Shown here: positions 14,069 to 25,859 of the stretch, piece after piece
Layout of the letters: each line of letters opens with the position of its first letter
Position numbering within the stretch: the first letter of the stretch is position 1
Source of the DNA: Saururus chinensis
Lineage: Eukaryota > Streptophyta > Magnoliopsida > Piperales > Saururaceae
Length of the DNA: 64,000 bases
Reading direction: 5' to 3'
Assembly: GCA_035235625.1 (NCBI GenBank)
Contig: CP141142.1
Location: 45,983,644-46,047,643, forward strand
Notes under the pieces: generated by a model
The model's database searches: none
Seen by the model: only the letters and a program-made list of their open reading frames with translations
What the model was told of the DNA's origin: nothing
Translations under genes and position numbers: made by a program

Positions 14069-14167
14069 TCCCTATGTCCTATATTAATAGCTATATTTGG
14101 CTATTTAAAATGAATTAATTTTAGTTTATTTTAAAAAATTAGAGCTATTAATTTGGGACATAGGGAG
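14069..14167. mobile_element. Stowaway-like MITE
   Basis: A roughly 100-bp palindromic element begins TCCCTATGTCCTATATTAAT and ends ATTAATTTGGGACATAGGGA, so the terminal inverted repeats are about 25 bp. The CTCCCT/GTCC-type end with an AT-rich core is typical of Tc1/mariner-derived Stowaway MITEs. Similar elements occur at 22289, 22683, 25143 and 62745. Confidence 0.7.
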
Positions 14168-15708
14168 TATGAATTTAGCCTATTTATTGACACCCACAAA
14201 AACTCACACATGAGTTTTGATTGAATTGAATAATATTAATTTTCGTACCATAGTAATTATTACCATGAAAGAAACTCACATAAAGTTGATCAAATTAAGC
14301 GTGTATGCTCTGTCCTTAAGATATAATTCACCCTCCTACTGGTGCTTAGAAATTACTTAGGCTTTTATCTCCCAAGATAAGATGATCTACCACACATTGT
14401 AGAAGTACCTTTACACAGCGTATGCAGTGAACCAATGTTATAGAGTTACTATCACAGAAGACAGTAATAAAAAGTAATAAAATCTAGTAAAGTATGATTT
14501 TAAAAATTAATTTTTAATATTTTATAAGAAAACTTGTTGAAGACAACCTGTCATATTCAAATGATCGCATCGGCTCATTAACAAACACATTTAAATTAAG
14601 ATATAACTGGACCTATTTTGCATTAATAAAAAACTAAATAAATTTATCTTAAAAGTAATTATCTTGTTAACTTGACTTGGCCGCACGTGTTAACCATATT
14701 GAGCCGGCAACAGTGCGTGATGTGGCTTAACCCACTTAGGTGTATGAGTTCAACATATATCTCTCCTACAAAAGTAAGGTGGCCCAAGGGCCTAACTTAA
14801 ATGATCAAACTTGTACCTTATATAATAACATCATCGCCATTTTTTAGGAGATAAGAAAGTTATTTATAATCTTCAACCAATTCATATATGTGATTCACAT
14901 ACACTTAAAAGTGAGCTTGTGCCCTCAATACCCAATTGGGCCGTATACCCACTTTCTAATAACAATAAGTGGGTTTCACATAAAATTCACTTAGGCTCAC
15001 TTATCCACTCCAATCAAAACTCATATGTGAGTTGTTATTATATGTTTTTTATGTATGAGTACCATTTTCCTTCTACTAAAGCCCTTTTGCATTGTGAATG
15101 AGGACACTATCATAAATTACATGAGATAACTAATGCACGCTATCAGAAGAGTGAACAAAATGTAGGCTTATGTTCAGAAAAAGTTTTCCATAGAAGGAAC
15201 CGGGCAGGGACGCAACAAACCAATTAAGGACCAAAGCTCTCCCTTTCTTTCTGTCCGGAGCTTCTGATAGAAGGGTGGCAGTAAGGACTTGAAAATGGTG
15301 TCGAAGTCATTGCCCTCTGTATCAGATATTTCAGCGTCGGGTGGCTGAGATGGTGGCGCCTACCGTCAACAATGTCGATGATATCTGAGACAACGCATGA
15401 GGTGTTGAGTTCGGAAGAAGGATAGTGGTATTCCCGTAATAAAAACACCCACAAAAATTCATATAAGTGTTTTAATTCGACTTTACACAAAGTTCACGGA
15501 CTCACTTCTTTAAATTAATTAAAATTCATGTATGAGTTTTTTATGTAGGTTTTTTTATGTTGAAATATCATTTTCCCCGGAAGAACACGCCAAGTCTTCC
15601 ATGGTGAGGCAATCAATGAAGGCATCCTAATACAAGCCTAGTATGACCTCCTCTATCAAATGTGCCTTAGCTGAAATGTTGATGCTTTCTAAATTATAGA
15701 GACAATAA

Positions 15709-17439
15709 CACTACAACAAAAAGACCCTTTTGGAACAATTTTTTTTGCCACAAATAAGAATTTGCCGCTAATTGTATATCATTTGCGACAGTTTTAGGAA
15801 CTTGTTGCAAAAATTTTGTGCACTTGTAAAATGTAATTTTTTAGAGACAAATGGGTTATTTTGTCACTAAATGTTAGCTCTTTTGCGACGAATTTTTCAA
15901 TTTGCCACAAACAAACCCACTTTTTTGCGACAATGAAAATTCATTGCAAAATGTTTAGATTTTTTGCTACAACTTTTAGTGGTCGTTGCAAAAGAATTGC
16001 AACCAAATGTTTTGCCACAAATAAATATTTGTCCCTAAAAGTCACATTTTTGGATGAATTTTAAAATTCATCCCAAAATGATGTACTTTGAAAAAACAAG
16101 AGAGCATTTGTAACAACAAGCTTAATTCGTCGCAAATGCTATTTGATTTTTTGAGATGAGTAAGAAGTTTTGTAGCAAATTGTATCAATTTTTGCAACAA
16201 AATTCAAAATGTGTCCCAAATAGGCTTCATTTTATTTTATTTGAAAGAAAATAGCTAAAAGTATGTCGACGAGCATGAAATTGTGGACTTTGCTCAAAGT
16301 GGAGGGATGGGCCAACAAAAGGAGGCAAAACGGTTTTTTAAGTGATTTGACTAAACAATCAAAATTGTAGCAGAAGGATTGCTCTTCAATATCTGTAAGC
16401 GACTTGCAGTGGTCAAGCAACTTATTTATATTAATAAATAATTTTGATGTTTGTCTCAGCCTCCCTTTTATTTCTCTCCACTTGAAAAAGGTTATCCTTT
16501 TTTCCTTGGCTGTTAAGATCTGCCTTAGAGTCCCATACATTGACACATTCATTGAAAATCTGAACAGTGTTGGTTATTAGTACTTTGCTTCAAATTTGAA
16601 AATAGGAAATATTTTATAAGCAGATCATTCATGGAGCATAGCAATTTTTGCGGATTTATATTGGATGTGGAGGAGCTGGACCTAACTTGTTTGTCTGATA
16701 TTCTTCCCACCTAATGTTGTTGCTCTTAAATAACTCTACTAATAAGTTATGCTTTGTGCAGTGTTTTTTTGTCATTTCTGGCCTTGAGTTATCAATGACC
16801 AAAGAGCACCATGAGTGTAAGCTTCGTAGCCCCTCTCATTTGGTTAACTTATTGACAGCCATAATGCACATAACACATGGCTTGATGAGGAAATGACATC
16901 TTAAGTTGAAAGTCTCGTCCAGCTTAGCAAAACACATACAGACTATGAGATTGAGATGTCCACTAAACTGCTTAAGCTTAGATGAAGTGGTTAAGAAATA
17001 TGTATGATGTAAATGCATGATTGTTCTCATGTTGAAAGACAAATTAATGATAGCGTAGGTTCTTTAAGTTTGCACAAAGGTAGAGCATGAGAATGGGAAA
17101 ATAAACTTCATATACTTGAGGATAGAATGCATTGTTCTATTTTAGAAAATTTGAAAGGAATTGTGAGTTCATGGCTTACAAGGAATTGTGGATGGAACAA
17201 ATATGATAATTAGCTTTAAATTTGATGGATTTAAGGTAAAGGTGGAGCAACTGTTGTTAGTTGTTACCCTTATCAATGTTTGCTTAGTTCGAGAGCAATT
17301 TCTTGTTCATAGTAGTTTCTAGTTTAAATTTGATAGATTTAAGGTAAAGGTCTAGCCGTCGCTATTAGCTTTAGCAATAGCTAGACATATCAATAGCGAC
17401 GGCTTACGTATGTCGCTATTGACCAATTTTTTTGTAGTG
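15709..17439. mobile_element. Degenerate CACTA-type (En/Spm) DNA transposon
   Basis: The left end is CACTACAACAAAAAGACCC and the right end is TTTTTTTGTAGTG, giving 13-bp inverted termini of the CACTA class. The left subterminal region (15720-16210) has many TTTGCGACAAA/TTGCAACAAA motifs in both orientations. The right one (17350-17410) has TAGCGACGGC-type motifs. The interior shows no intact transposase frame. The 3-bp flanks (TAA, TGG) differ. The two ends also use different subterminal motifs, so this could be a composite of two CACTA elements. It lies about 1.2 kb upstream of the first CYP82 gene. Confidence 0.6.
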
Positions 17440-17458
17440 TGGTGGCAACTACAAGCGT

Positions 17459-17460
<2 letters not shown>

Positions 17461-17518
<58 letters not shown>

Positions 17519-17723
17519 CCGTTTATATGAGCCCGGGCTCATATAAATCTATGTGAGCCGGCTTTATGGGCCATCGGATTTACATCCGATGGCCCATAAT
17601 ACTCATGGGTTATACTCATTGGTTAAACCCATGAGTATTATGGGCCACCGGATGTAAATCCGATGGCCCATAGAGCCCGGGCTCACATAGATTTATATGA
17701 GCCCGGGCTCATATAAACTTTTT

Positions 17724-17759
<36 letters not shown>
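17461..17759. repeat. TA microsatellite split by a fold-back element
   Basis: Pure TA dinucleotides run at 17461-17515 and again at about 17726-17759. Between them lies a 198-bp fold-back sequence (17521-17718). The arrangement suggests the fold-back inserted into, or is bounded by, one TA microsatellite. Confidence 0.85.
17521..17718. mobile_element. Near-perfect fold-back (hairpin) MITE in a TA microsatellite
   Basis: The left arm (about 17521-17611) begins GTTTATATGAGCCCGGGCTC, and the right arm (about 17625-17718) is its reverse complement with only a few differences around an approximately 13-nt loop. Each arm itself contains the self-complementary GAGCCCGGGCTC. Microsatellite-flanked MITEs such as rice Micron are known; relation to that family is only by analogy. 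A transcript would form an almost uninterrupted hairpin. Confidence 0.75.
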
Positions 17760-17764
<5 letters not shown>

Positions 17765-18200
17765 TTTTGAATATTTTTGCAACAAAATTTATTTGTCCTA
17801 AATAGTCATATATACACTTTTGCAATAAAATTATTTGCCCCAAATACTTGATATAGTTTATTAGAAGCACATTTTGCAACAATAGTTGTTTATGGCTAAT
17901 ATATTTTGACATTTTGGGATGATTAATTTTTGTCGCAAATACAAAATTATATATTTTGACATATATTTTTTCAATAATTTTTTTGTCACAAAAGAATATT
18001 TATTTCTTTTTTGGTAATTACTTTTGCAACAAAATAATATTCTTTAGCGACAAAAGGCTTTGTGGTAAATTTAATTTGGGAGAATATTTATTTTGTGGCA
18101 AATTACCTGTGACAACCTTAGGACGAACTTATATTTATTGCAAAAGACCTCTCGTGATGAATTGTAGATCTTTTACGACAAAATTATTTGTTGCAAAAGG
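17760..18200. repeat. Degenerate TTGCAACAAA array, CACTA-subterminal-like
   Basis: Imperfect TTTTGCAACAAAA/TTTGTTGCAAAA units are scattered through AT-rich DNA, as in the left end of the neighbouring CACTA element. The reverse complement of 17780-17950 is clearly similar to 57740-57990: both contain ATTAATCATCCCAAAA, then ATTAGCCA(C/T)AAACAAC, then CTTCTAATAAA in the same order. The two arrays are copies of one dispersed repeat family. Confidence 0.65.
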
Positions 18201-18642
18201 TAAGTGCCAATTAACATAAGTAGCAAGCTACAGACTATATCAGTGCGCGCTCTCGTGTGCGTGAGAGAGAAAGCTATGTGAATTGCTGAAATAAATTCAA
18301 TTTGGCCGTCGTGAAGAAAGGAGTGGGGTTTAAGACTCTTTTTTTGGACTTGAGTTGCTCGTCTTCTACGCATTTGTCTTGTTTTAAGTTTTAACCCATT
18401 AATTCTTTAACTAGAAGATGATTAGTCCAAAATTTAATAGACATCACCCCAAGTTATCTTATTCAACTAATTGAACGGCAGGTTTTATACAAGTTTTATA
18501 TGAGGGCTGATGTTGATCTGCCTCGGGCTTATCAGCAGTCTATCCAGAAACTTTTCAATCTGCAACATCATAAAACAGTAAAAATAAAATAAAAAATGGG
18601 CCTAAACAACACAACTTGACATCCTTTTTCCTCACAAAGTAG

Positions 18643-18648
18643 TATATA
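18643..18648 (+). promoter_or_regulatory. Probable TATA box of the + strand CYP82 gene
   Basis: AGTATATAGA lies 41-46 bases before the ATG at 18689. This would place transcription start only about 15 bases before the start codon, a very short leader. The promoter region upstream (18200-18640) holds no gene. Confidence 0.5.
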
Positions 18649-18688
18649 GATTGCTACCATGAATCTTCCATCAGTGTAGTCTTAAGAG

Positions 18689-21070
18689 ATGGATGTGCTC
18701 ATTCCATTGAAAGCAGCGCTGCCCCTACTAGTCTTCACAGTCGTATGCTACAAATTGTTCGTGGCAAAAGCATGCATTAAGAAGAATTGCGCCAACCATC
18801 AGCCACCGGAGCCACGGGGAAGGTGGCCGGTAATAGGTCACATGCATCTGCTAGGGGAAGACCAACCCCTTCATAGAACACTAGGAGCCCTAGCAGATCA
18901 GTATGGTTCCATGCTAACTCTCTACATAGGCCTCAATCCAACAGTTTTGGTGAGCAGTTGGGAGATGGCCAAAGAGTGCTTCACTAAGCATGACAAGGTT
19001 CTAGCCACAAGACCAAGAATGGCAGCCAGTGAGCACCTGGGCTATAATTATGCTATGTTTGGCATAACACCCTATGGGCCTTATTGGCGCCAGCTCCGGA
19101 AGATAGCAGCACTGCAGCTTCTCTCGTCCCATCAGCTTGAGTTGCTCAAGCATGTCCGCACCACAGAGATTGACCTGAGCATAAGGCAGCTGCATGGACT
19201 GTGGGCGAAGAATGGCAAGCTGCCAGTCAAGGTAGAGATGAAACAGTGGTTTGGGGATCTAACTTTGAATAACATTGTCATGATGGTCGCCGGGAAGCGT
19301 TACTTTGGCGCGAACATCGCCGGAGATGAGGAAGAGGCAACCAGATTTAGGAGGGCTATTACCGAATTCTTCGTTCTTTTTCGGTCCTCTGCTTTGTCTG
19401 ATGCAATCCCATTTCTCAAGTTCGTTGATACATGGAGTAGCATTAGGGCCATGAAGAGGACAGCCAAGGAGCTGGACTCTCTGGCATCAATTTGGCTCCA
19501 GGAACATCGGCAAAGGAGAACACTTCACGGCCTGAATGCTCGTCAGGACTTCATGGATGCATTGTTGTCCATCTTGGAAGAATCACCGTTGCCGGACTAT
19601 GATACCGATGTCATCATTAAAGCTACTGCAGTGGTATGTACTGTTTAATTAAATTATATTGAGAATGTTATCTCCTGTATTAATATCATACAAGAAATAT
19701 TAATCACTAATTAACTTTTTCTAAATGATTTAATATGAAAATCCTTACAACTTTCATGTATGCTTTTGTTAATTTTTCTTCATCAATAGAAGTTTTTGCA
19801 ATCAAACTATTTGATCAATGCCAATTCTCCCATGTAATATCTCATATCTTTCAATATGTATATAGACATATATACAAGAAATAATATTCTACATATATGT
19901 CAATCCAGCCAATGGTGAGCTAATTTGACCTAATTTCCCCCCTCTAGGGAGAGGTCCTAGGATCGGTTCTTGGCTCTATGATACTTCATCACAAAGTCTC
20001 CCAATAATTGCCGAATATTTATTGTTGTATCATTGTTTATGCCCTAACTTTCGTCACAAATTTTTCTTGAATTTATCTGAATTATTCCAAATCACATGAA
20101 TTGACTTGTTGTGGAACCGGACCCCAATTGCGACTTTGTGATAGAGTGACAAAGTCGCGTCATGGAGTGTGTATGTATGGAAGGGTGCAGGAGTTTTGGA
20201 ATCAGAACAAATCACAAATATACAAGAAATTCACACATATAACATGTATTTCTTGTACAATACCATGCAATAAATAGTACTGATTTCTAAATGGTTTAAT
20301 ATGAACAGTGCATACAACATGCTCATCTGCTTTTGCTAAAAAAAATTGAATAAATTTTTTCCCAGTGAAGACTTTTTGGGTCAATGCCATTTCTGTCACA
20401 TAATATATATCTCATCATGTATTTCAATGTGTTGTACATGTGATTGTAGGCTCTCATCCTGGGTGGTTCTGACACTACAAGCATAGCTTTGACGTGGGCA
20501 CTTGCGCTTGTAATGAACAATATCAATATGCTAATGAAGGCACAAGATGAGCTCGACAAACAGGTGGGCAAGGACAGAAATGTGGAAGAATCAGACATCA
20601 TGAAGCTGCCCTACCTCCAAGCCATTGTCAAAGAAACATTGCGCCTGTACCCTCCGGGACCTCTGGGGCTGCCCCATGAGGCCATGGAAGAGTGCTGCAT
20701 AGCAGGTTTCCATGTGCCCAAGGGCACAAGGGTCCTGTTCAACATATGGAAAATCCAACGCGATGAGAGCTTTTGGGTGGACCCGTTGGTGTTCAGGCCA
20801 GAGAGGTTCCTCACTACCCATGTTGATGTAGATGTGAGGGGCCAGAGTTTCCAACTCATACCATTTGGGTCTGGTAGGAGGGTGTGCTCTGGGGTAGGAC
20901 TTGCACTACAGGTAGTGCACTTGACCCTGGCTCGTCTTCTTCATGGTTTTGACGTGAGGACCCCATCAGGCGAGCCTGTGGACATGAGGGAGGGATCAGG
21001 TGCAACCATGTCCAAGGCCATGCCTATGGATGTCCTCATCACCCCACGCTTAGGTTCTCATCTTTATTAG
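18689..21070 (+). CDS. CYP82: Cytochrome P450, CYP82 family (copy 1)
   Basis: Two exons, 18689-19633 and 20450-21070, join in phase 0 (GTATGT donor; TTGTAG acceptor) to give 521 aa, a normal CYP82 length. The single phase-0 intron just before the I-helix is the usual CYP82 intron. Visible features are: an N-terminal hydrophobic anchor (residues about 5-25, PLKAALPLLVFTVVCY); a proline-rich hinge (PPEPRGRWPVIGH); the C-helix WRQLRKI; the I-helix oxygen-binding motif GGSDTTS (320-326), where most relatives have AGTDTT; the K-helix ETLR (377-380); PERF; and the heme loop PFGSGRRVCSG with Cys461. The residue after the heme Cys is Ser where Pro is usual. It acts at the ER with a P450 reductase. 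CYP82 enzymes work in specialised metabolism (homoterpenes, flavones, alkaloids); the substrate cannot be told. Its neighbour is the convergent paralogue. Confidence 0.93.
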
Positions 21071-22288
21071 TTCTATATGTAACAAAACATGGGACATTTA
21101 TCATAATGGTCATCGTTATCTTATACATTGTTATAAACATTTGTGGGGTGACAACCATTGGTATTATCTGTTCAGCTGACCGTTGGCAAAAGGAACAGAA
21201 GCTGAAGTGGGGTTTTAGTGTAAAATAAGTGGAGTTGGAATATCATTTTTCTTTGCAATCTGGCGCCTTGTATGATCCCCACAGTGATTCATTTAAGGAA
21301 AATTAATGTTTCCATATATACCGACTTCATGACCGTCACCTACTGGCAATCACAGCCTCTATGAACCATGTTAAGAATTTTATGTGCGTTCGTGGTCACT
21401 CTATGTACCATATTAAGAACTCCATGTGACATGGTCACGAACACCAAATCTAAGGCAAGAATCATATTGATTACACTGGCGATGCCTGGCCCACCCGGGC
21501 CCGCATTATGCTGGCATGACTTGTGGTGAGCGGAGCTAGCAACTTTACATGCTAACATTGGGGAGGCCCGCATGTTGAAACAGAAGAAAATTTAATGGGC
21601 CCCCATTCCCAAGTGCCCACTTTGAAATCCACTAGGTGGGACAACCATGGGACCCACACGAATTGGGTTCACAAATGGTACCCCTTTGCTCTTCTGCTGC
21701 TCTCTTGTGATCATTATCCTTATAGCATGTGTCTATGTGCACCTCAATTATCCCTTCAGTACACAACAACTACATAAACCCCTTCGTTTAATTTATGAAT
21801 AAAATAAAATATTAAGATAATTATTGGGGTAAATATAGACACGTTCATCCTTAGAATTAAGTAACTTGCCAGCTGCACTACGTACTATCTTCGATATATC
21901 CCAAGTGACAGCCAACAAAAGACTTCCTCAATCCTTCCACAGGATATTCCATCGACACCTTCGATGTTATCGCTGATCACACTTGACATTTGACAACCCC
22001 CTAAATTTTGGTAAGTGATATTTCCTGTGGTTGTAAGTGCTTTTTTATAGCTGAATGTGGTTATAGATCATGTTGAGATACTAGTAATCATAAGAAAGTT
22101 TATTACGCAATAAATCTCATCTTCGAAGTAACAAAATTGGGATGAAAGTCCTATTACGTCCACATTAGAGATTTCTTCAAATCCAGTGAGGGGATACTCT
22201 TTTTCTAGGCCTTTAGCAAAAAAGAGGCTAGGATGGAAAACTTGTAACTACTCCAATTAATTTCATGCAATTAATTTTTTATTTTTGG

Positions 22289-22386
22289 CATTCCATATTA
22301 AGTGTTTTATTTAAATTTTTTTAAATAAATTAATTGTAGTTTATTTTTAAAAAACTAAATAGGAACACTCAATATGGATGGAGGGA
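22289..22386. mobile_element. Stowaway-like MITE
   Basis: CATTCCATATTAAGTGTT at the left and AACACTCAATATGGATGGAG at the right form imperfect inverted ends around an AT-rich core. The size and end type match the other roughly 100-bp elements in the window. Confidence 0.6.
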
Positions 22387-22682
22387 TTGTGTCAATTTTA
22401 TAGCCTCAGTATACTCGTACTATGATCAGTGCGAGCCACTTAGGAAAAAAATTGCCATAATCATTCTTGATTTAAAGGAAAATAATAATGCTGCACTGAA
22501 TCTATGCAATAAACCTATACACCGGATAATCAAAAGTCAGCTATGTGACACCCACTTTTTAATGTTCGACAACATGCCACCTCACGAGTGTATGGATTTT
22601 CAGATCAGTTTACATGATCTTAAGAACCAAGCATAAAGTGAACCTGTGTAGACCTTTTCTTTTCACCATCATAGTTTTATAA

Positions 22683-22787
22683 TCCGTCCATCCTAAATTA
22701 ATAGTTATATTTAATTTTTTTAAATGACCTAATTTTTTTTTATTTTAAAAATTAAATATAGCTATTAATATAGAACAGAGAGAATGG
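22683..22787. mobile_element. Stowaway-like MITE (degenerate)
   Basis: CCGTCCATCCTAAATTAATAG at the left pairs imperfectly with CTATTAATATAGAACAGAG at the right, around a TTTAATTTTT/AAAATTAAA core. It is more diverged than the 14069 copy. Confidence 0.5.
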
Positions 22788-22991
22788 TATAATTTCCCAA
22801 AATATAGAACTTTCTCATAGAAAAGATCATCATAAGGCAGTAAGGCTTACCCTAACTATTTGGTGTGAGAAACATGGATTCTATTACCATACCATACTTG
22901 ACTCATTAGAAATACGAACATAAGTGCTTGATTTCTGTATAAAAAAAAATTCATTGTACTATGCTCGCAAATCTTCATCCTTACGGCTATT

Positions 22992-24716
22992 CTATTCATA
23001 CAAGTGAGGGGCTAATCGCGGGGAAAGGAGGACTTCTAGTGCGGAAGTTTTCGTCAAGGTCACACCAGGTCCTTCAGTCATGTCTACTGGGTCTCCCCCA
23101 GGGGTCACCATCTCAAATCCATGAATTAGGCGAGCAAGAGTCAAGTGGGTGACATGAAGGGCAAACAGCATCCCCGGGCACATCCTCCTGCCAGATCCAA
23201 AAGGTATGAGCTGAAAATGTTGGCCCTTCACGTCAAAATTTGCATGGCTGGTGAGAAACCTTTCTGGCTGGAACTCATGGGGGTCAGACCATACAGTTGG
23301 ATCTCTTTGCAGCTTCCACAGGTTCAGCATGACCCGGGTACCAGATGGAACATCATATCCTCCAATCTTGCAATCTTCAATGGCTTCATGAGGTACAGCG
23401 AGAGGCGCTGCTGGGTATAGCCTCAGTGTCTCCTTCACTATGGCTTGAAGGTAGGGCAGGTTCTTGATGTCTGACTCTACCACATTTCTTTCCTTTCCAA
23501 TCTGGCTGTCTAGTTCTTTTTGTGCCTTCTCTAGTATGTGGGGATTGTTCATCAACAGAGAAAGAGCCCATGTGACAGAAATGAAGGTTGTATCTGTTCC
23601 TGCCAGTATAAGGGTCTACAAACATGGGCCAGAAAAACAAACGAAGTTAGCTTCGTAAGTACAGCATATTCATAATATATCTAGTAGGTTAAACGAAGAT
23701 TAATCCTTTTCATCGAGTCCATTCCATGGTGATAAAGTTCAAAACAAAATCTAAAATGTGTGAATTAATTAACATACCAGAGAAGTTGCTTTGATGACAG
23801 TATCAGGATCATAATTGGAGAACTGGGCATTGTCCAGAGTAGACAGCATGACATCAATGAAGTCTTCGAGTTTCTTTGTAGGGGAGATCATTCTTCTCCT
23901 TCTATGCTCCTCCACCCAGGTGGACATGAGGCAGTCCAGCTCCTTAGCAGTTTCCTTCATGGCCTTTATGTGCCCACCCACATCCAACCACTCAAGATAG
24001 GGAATCGCATCAGAAAGAACAAAGATGCTGGACAGGCTAAAAAATCGCTCAATCAACTCGCAGAACTTGCTTGCCTCTTCGCCGTCGGCAGACATATTTG
24101 TCCCAAAGCATCTCTTTCCAACAATAGCCATGACGACGTTGTTGAACATTAAATCTCTCAGCCATTGCTTCATCTCCACCTTGATAGGAAGCTTTTCGTT
24201 ACCAACCCATTGCCCGTACAGATCTCTAGCAGACAAGTCAATCTCCTCTGCTCTAACGGATTTGAGCAGCTCAAGCTGCCGGGAAGAAAGCAGCTCAAGA
24301 GTTGCGATCTTCCTTATCTCTCTCCAGTAGTGCCCATAGGGCGAGAAGCCGAATCCGGCATAGTTGTAGCCCAAGTACTTTGCTGAGGCACTTCTTGGGC
24401 GAGTGGCAAGTACCCTGTCATTGGTTGTGAGGCATTCCTTGGCCAGCTTCCAGTTGCTCACCACCACTGCCCGCTGGAGCCCCATGCAGAGGGTGAAGGC
24501 GTTGCCGTACTTGTCAGCGAGGGAGCCGAGTGTATGGATGAGCGGCTGGCTTCCTCCCAGAAGGTGGAGATGGCCGATGATGGGCAGCTTGCCAGCAGGT
24601 TCTGGCGGTGCCAGGGGGTCTTTCACCTTGCTTACAGGTCTTAATAGCCACAGAACGTAGAAGAAGGCCAAACCGAAGAACCCATAAACTCCTTGCAGTG
24701 AGACAAGTGCATCCAT
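22992..24716 (-). CDS. CYP82: Cytochrome P450, CYP82 family (copy 2)
   Basis: Two minus-strand exons, 24716-23778 and 23615-22992, join in phase 0 to give 520 aa. I chose the ATG at 24716 (MDALVSLQG) because it aligns with the start of copy 1 and lies about 45 bases after a TATA box. The in-frame ATG at 24842 is upstream of that box and would add an implausible 42 residues. Visible features are: a membrane anchor (VYGFFGLAFFYVLWLL); the hinge PPEPAGKLPIIGH; C-helix WREIRKI; I-helix AGTDTTF (318-324); ETLR (375-378); PERF; and heme loop PFGSGRRMCPG with Cys459. All catalytic motifs are canonical, unlike copy 1. The intron site is identical to copy 1, so the pair arose by duplication with inversion. 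It is ER-bound; the substrate is unknown. Confidence 0.93.
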
Positions 24717-24759
24717 GACTCCTGAGTCTATAATGGAAATGACAGCGAAGAATGGAAGA

Positions 24760-24767
24760 TATATATA
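24760..24767 (-). promoter_or_regulatory. Probable TATA box of the - strand CYP82 gene
   Basis: On the minus strand GGCTATATATATCTTCC occurs 44-51 bases before the ATG at 24716. Its place supports the shorter protein start. As in copy 1, the TATA-to-ATG distance is only about 45 bases. Confidence 0.6.
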
Positions 24768-25142
24768 GCCCAAGGCGCGGTCACCATTGAAGTGCAAGTC
24801 CTTGTAGGCGTACATTTTGCCATTCGACGATGGAACGGTCATGAAGCCACCCTTGTTTGACGTGCAACTTCAACAAATTCTCATTTTTGTGCAACTTCAG
24901 AAAATGCTCATTTTTGTTTCGCGAGTTACGTTGAAACTCGGAATCAATGTGAATTCTGTCATTGATTTCAAATTTTCACGAGGACTTGACATTGCACATG
25001 TTTGTTATAATGAAATATTAAATGGCTAATAAGGACAGTTGCAAGCAAATTAAAAAAAGCCTAAAAAACAGAAAATAAACTAGTTTTTAAATGATAGCAG
25101 TATGGTTCAGCCGTGACTAAAAGCGGTCATCATTATAAAGTA

Positions 25143-25242
25143 GATCTCTCTCGTGTTAATAGCTCTATTTAATTTTTTAAATAAGTTAATTTTAATTTAT
25201 TTAAAAAAACAATAGAGTTATTAATGTAAAGATAAAGAGAGT
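25143..25242. mobile_element. Stowaway-like MITE
   Basis: ATCTCTCTCGTGTTAATAGC at the left pairs imperfectly with TTATTAATGTAAAGATAAAG at the right. The core TTTAATTTTTTAAATAAG is shared with the other Stowaway-like copies. Confidence 0.55.
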
Positions 25243-25261
25243 ATATTTATTTTTAGTGTCC

Positions 25262-25322
25262 TATTTAACACTTTGGGCCGCGTGTAGCTCATAGAGGTAA
25301 GAGGATTCAAATCACCTACCCG
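25262..25322 (+). repeat. tRNA-derived SINE fragment (tentative)
   Basis: TGTAGCTCATAGAGG resembles a pol III A box and GGATTCAAATC resembles a B box. The spacing is too short for a tRNA and no cloverleaf forms. This looks like a truncated tRNA-derived SINE head. Confidence 0.3.
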
Positions 25323-25859
25323 GCCGCCCCCTTATCTGTCAAAAATTATCAAATCACAATTCAAAAGCTCATATTGCGCCAATTGAATAAGTTTTTATTT
25401 ATAACTTAAGACATTTATTAATTTTTTATACTTTAATTTTTTACCAGAAAAGTTCCCTTTATTCAGTCTTGGGGCAGTACACTTTAAGTCTTGGATACCC
25501 ATGCTATAAACCATGTTCTACATGTCCCCAATGCATAATATTTTTTTAAAATTTTTAGGGGCCAGATCTAAACTTTTTCCAATCCCTTTAGCTAAACTTT
25601 AATCTCACAATCTATATGAGGTTTTTGGGAGTGTCTTTAAATAAAGTTATTTTTTTTTATATTTTTACACAAACTATCGTTTCGCATCCTTGGCTACGAC
25701 TAAACCTAATAAGTAGTAATATCTTTATTTTTCCCAGTTATTTGTCACTTACCCCTTTAATAATATTACCCCGCATAGTAACACCCTACAATTTACAGTT
25801 TGCACTGTGCAGCAGGCTTGTGACACTTCACTGGACAAAAGACGTAATTAAACTGTGAG

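Larger units (their letters stand above)
12214..15708. other. Spacer with small repeats, no gene
   Basis: Downstream of the kinase stop no coding gene is recognisable. The stretch holds the kinase 3' end, two short tandem duplications (listed separately), a Stowaway-like MITE, and AT-rich sequence. The open frames at about 12300-12500 and 15224-15490 have no recognisable family and no splice partners. Confidence 0.5.
21071..22991. other. Spacer between convergent CYP82 genes
   Basis: This is the shared 3' side of the two P450 genes. AATAAAATAAA near 21799 could serve polyadenylation. About 21350-21440 has a short imperfect repeat (ACCATGTTAAGAATT / ACCATATTAAGAACT). Two Stowaway-like MITEs lie at 22289 and 22683. 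No P450 remnant is seen between the two genes, so nothing shows a lost third tandem copy. Confidence 0.55.

Noticed and set aside
16714-17042. CACTA transposase (tnp2 or DUF4218) remnant
   Set aside because: A short stretch (LLTAIMHITHGLM) is only vaguely similar to that domain; frames break quickly and nothing else supports it.
24717-24842. Upstream in-frame ATG that would extend the minus-strand CYP82 by 42 residues
   Set aside because: It lies upstream of a good TATA box at 24760-24767, and the extension has no counterpart in copy 1.
25262-25322. tRNA gene
   Set aside because: A-box and B-box-like words are present but far too close together, and no acceptor stem or anticodon arm forms.
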